NCBI GenBank assembly: GCA_903911985.1
Contig: CAIWFP010000328.1
Span: 1-7,420, forward strand
DNA length: 7,420 nt
Direction: 5' to 3'
Origin: an uncultured Sphingomonadales bacterium
GTDB taxonomy: Bacteria > Pseudomonadota > Alphaproteobacteria > Sphingomonadales > Sphingomonadaceae
Below are positions 7,274 to 7,420 of this stretch, one piece after another. A program made the translations under genes and the position numbers. The notes below the pieces were generated by a model. It made no database searches and was not told the origin of the DNA. It worked only from the letters and a program-made list of their open reading frames with translations. Positions within the stretch are counted from its first letter, which is position 1; the number at the start of each line of letters is the position of its first letter.

Positions 7274-7295
7274 GAATAAATCTAGATTTTTATTC
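7274..7295. repeat. AT-rich inverted repeat upstream of the polysaccharide genes
   Basis: The core AAATCTAGATTT (7278-7289) is a perfect 12-base palindrome. It is flanked by GAAT at 7274-7277 and ATTC at 7292-7295, which also pair if a two-base TT bulge (7290-7291) is allowed. It lies about 70 bases before the polymerase-like start, in the presumed leader. It could be an operator-type site or a structure in the leader RNA. No regulator can be named from the sequence. Confidence 0.5.
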
Positions 7296-7309
7296 AACAG
7301 ACAGTTTGC

Positions 7310-7339
7310 CTTACCCCGACAGGCGATGCAGGGAGTCAA
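7310..7339 (-). promoter_or_regulatory. Weak sigma-70-like promoter candidate for the polysaccharide genes
   Basis: On the minus strand TTGACT (7339-7334) fits the -35 consensus at five of six bases. An 18-base spacer leads to GGTAAG (7315-7310), which matches TATAAT at only three positions. The place is right, about 107 bases before the ATG and upstream of the palindrome, but the -10 element is poor. This is a candidate only. Confidence 0.22.
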
Positions 7340-7392
7340 GCCCCACAATGAGGCGAAGGCTAACCGAATTCTTGCCAAACTTCTAGCCTCTC

Positions 7393-7420
7393 TTATTCAC
7401 CGAGAGGGATGCGCAGGTCG
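7393..7420 (-). CDS. Possible last codons of an upstream minus-strand gene
   Basis: Entering from the right edge, one minus-strand frame reads DLRIPLGE and then TAA (7395-7393). The residues look like an ordinary protein C-terminus and the position suits a further gene of the polysaccharide locus. Eight codons cannot establish a gene or its family. The other two minus-strand frames also stop within the next few codons. Confidence 0.2.

Noticed and set aside
7139..7378. Minus-strand frame of 79 codons over the leader and the polymerase start
   Set aside because: It overlaps the well-supported polymerase start in another frame, mixes the leader with coding sequence and resembles no protein family I know.
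7387..7407. Six-base-pair hairpin as an intrinsic terminator
   Set aside because: There is no T-tract after the stem on either strand and the nine-base loop is long, so a terminator call is not supported.

Overview
The window looks like chromosomal DNA of a high-G+C alphaproteobacterium, most likely a sphingomonad (Novosphingobium, Sphingomonas or a relative). That placement is inferred from the roughly 65% G+C coding style, the type of aconitase, and the pairing of an L,D-transpeptidase with a polysaccharide gene set. Nothing in the sequence fixes the genus.

Layout. From 1 to 923 on the minus strand lies the N-terminal third of an aconitate hydratase (acnA), cut by the window edge. After a 223-base gap, 1147-2043 on the minus strand encodes a ten-helix EamA/DMT-family permease. 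A 231-base divergent intergenic region separates it from the only clear plus-strand gene, 2275-3903, a secreted YcbB/LdtD-like L,D-transpeptidase without the usual peptidoglycan-binding domain. Six bases after its stop codon it meets a convergent minus-strand cluster. In transcription order this is a low-G+C O-antigen/oligosaccharide repeat-unit polymerase-like membrane protein (7203-5875), a GT4 glycosyltransferase (5762-4599) and a WcaF-like hexapeptide acyltransferase (4533-3910). Bases 7204-7420 hold the upstream leader of this cluster, with an AT-rich palindrome, a weak promoter candidate and perhaps the last codons of another minus-strand gene.

How the genes fit together. The three minus-strand genes at 3910-7203 read as the downstream end of an exopolysaccharide or O-antigen locus: sugar addition by the GT4 enzyme, O-acetylation by the WcaF-like enzyme, and chain polymerisation by the Wzy-like protein. 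Flippase, initiating transferase and export genes are not in the window and would be expected beyond 7420. The L,D-transpeptidase acts on the cell wall, aconitase in the TCA cycle, and the DMT permease exports or imports an unknown small molecule. These three show no functional link to the polysaccharide genes.

I saw no tRNA, rRNA, CRISPR array, insertion sequence, phage gene or toxin-antitoxin pair, and no clearly new multi-gene system. The least ordinary points are the domain-reduced transpeptidase, the sharp G+C drop over the polymerase gene, and an exact three-unit 15-base repeat that forms the end of the glycosyltransferase gene and includes its stop codon.
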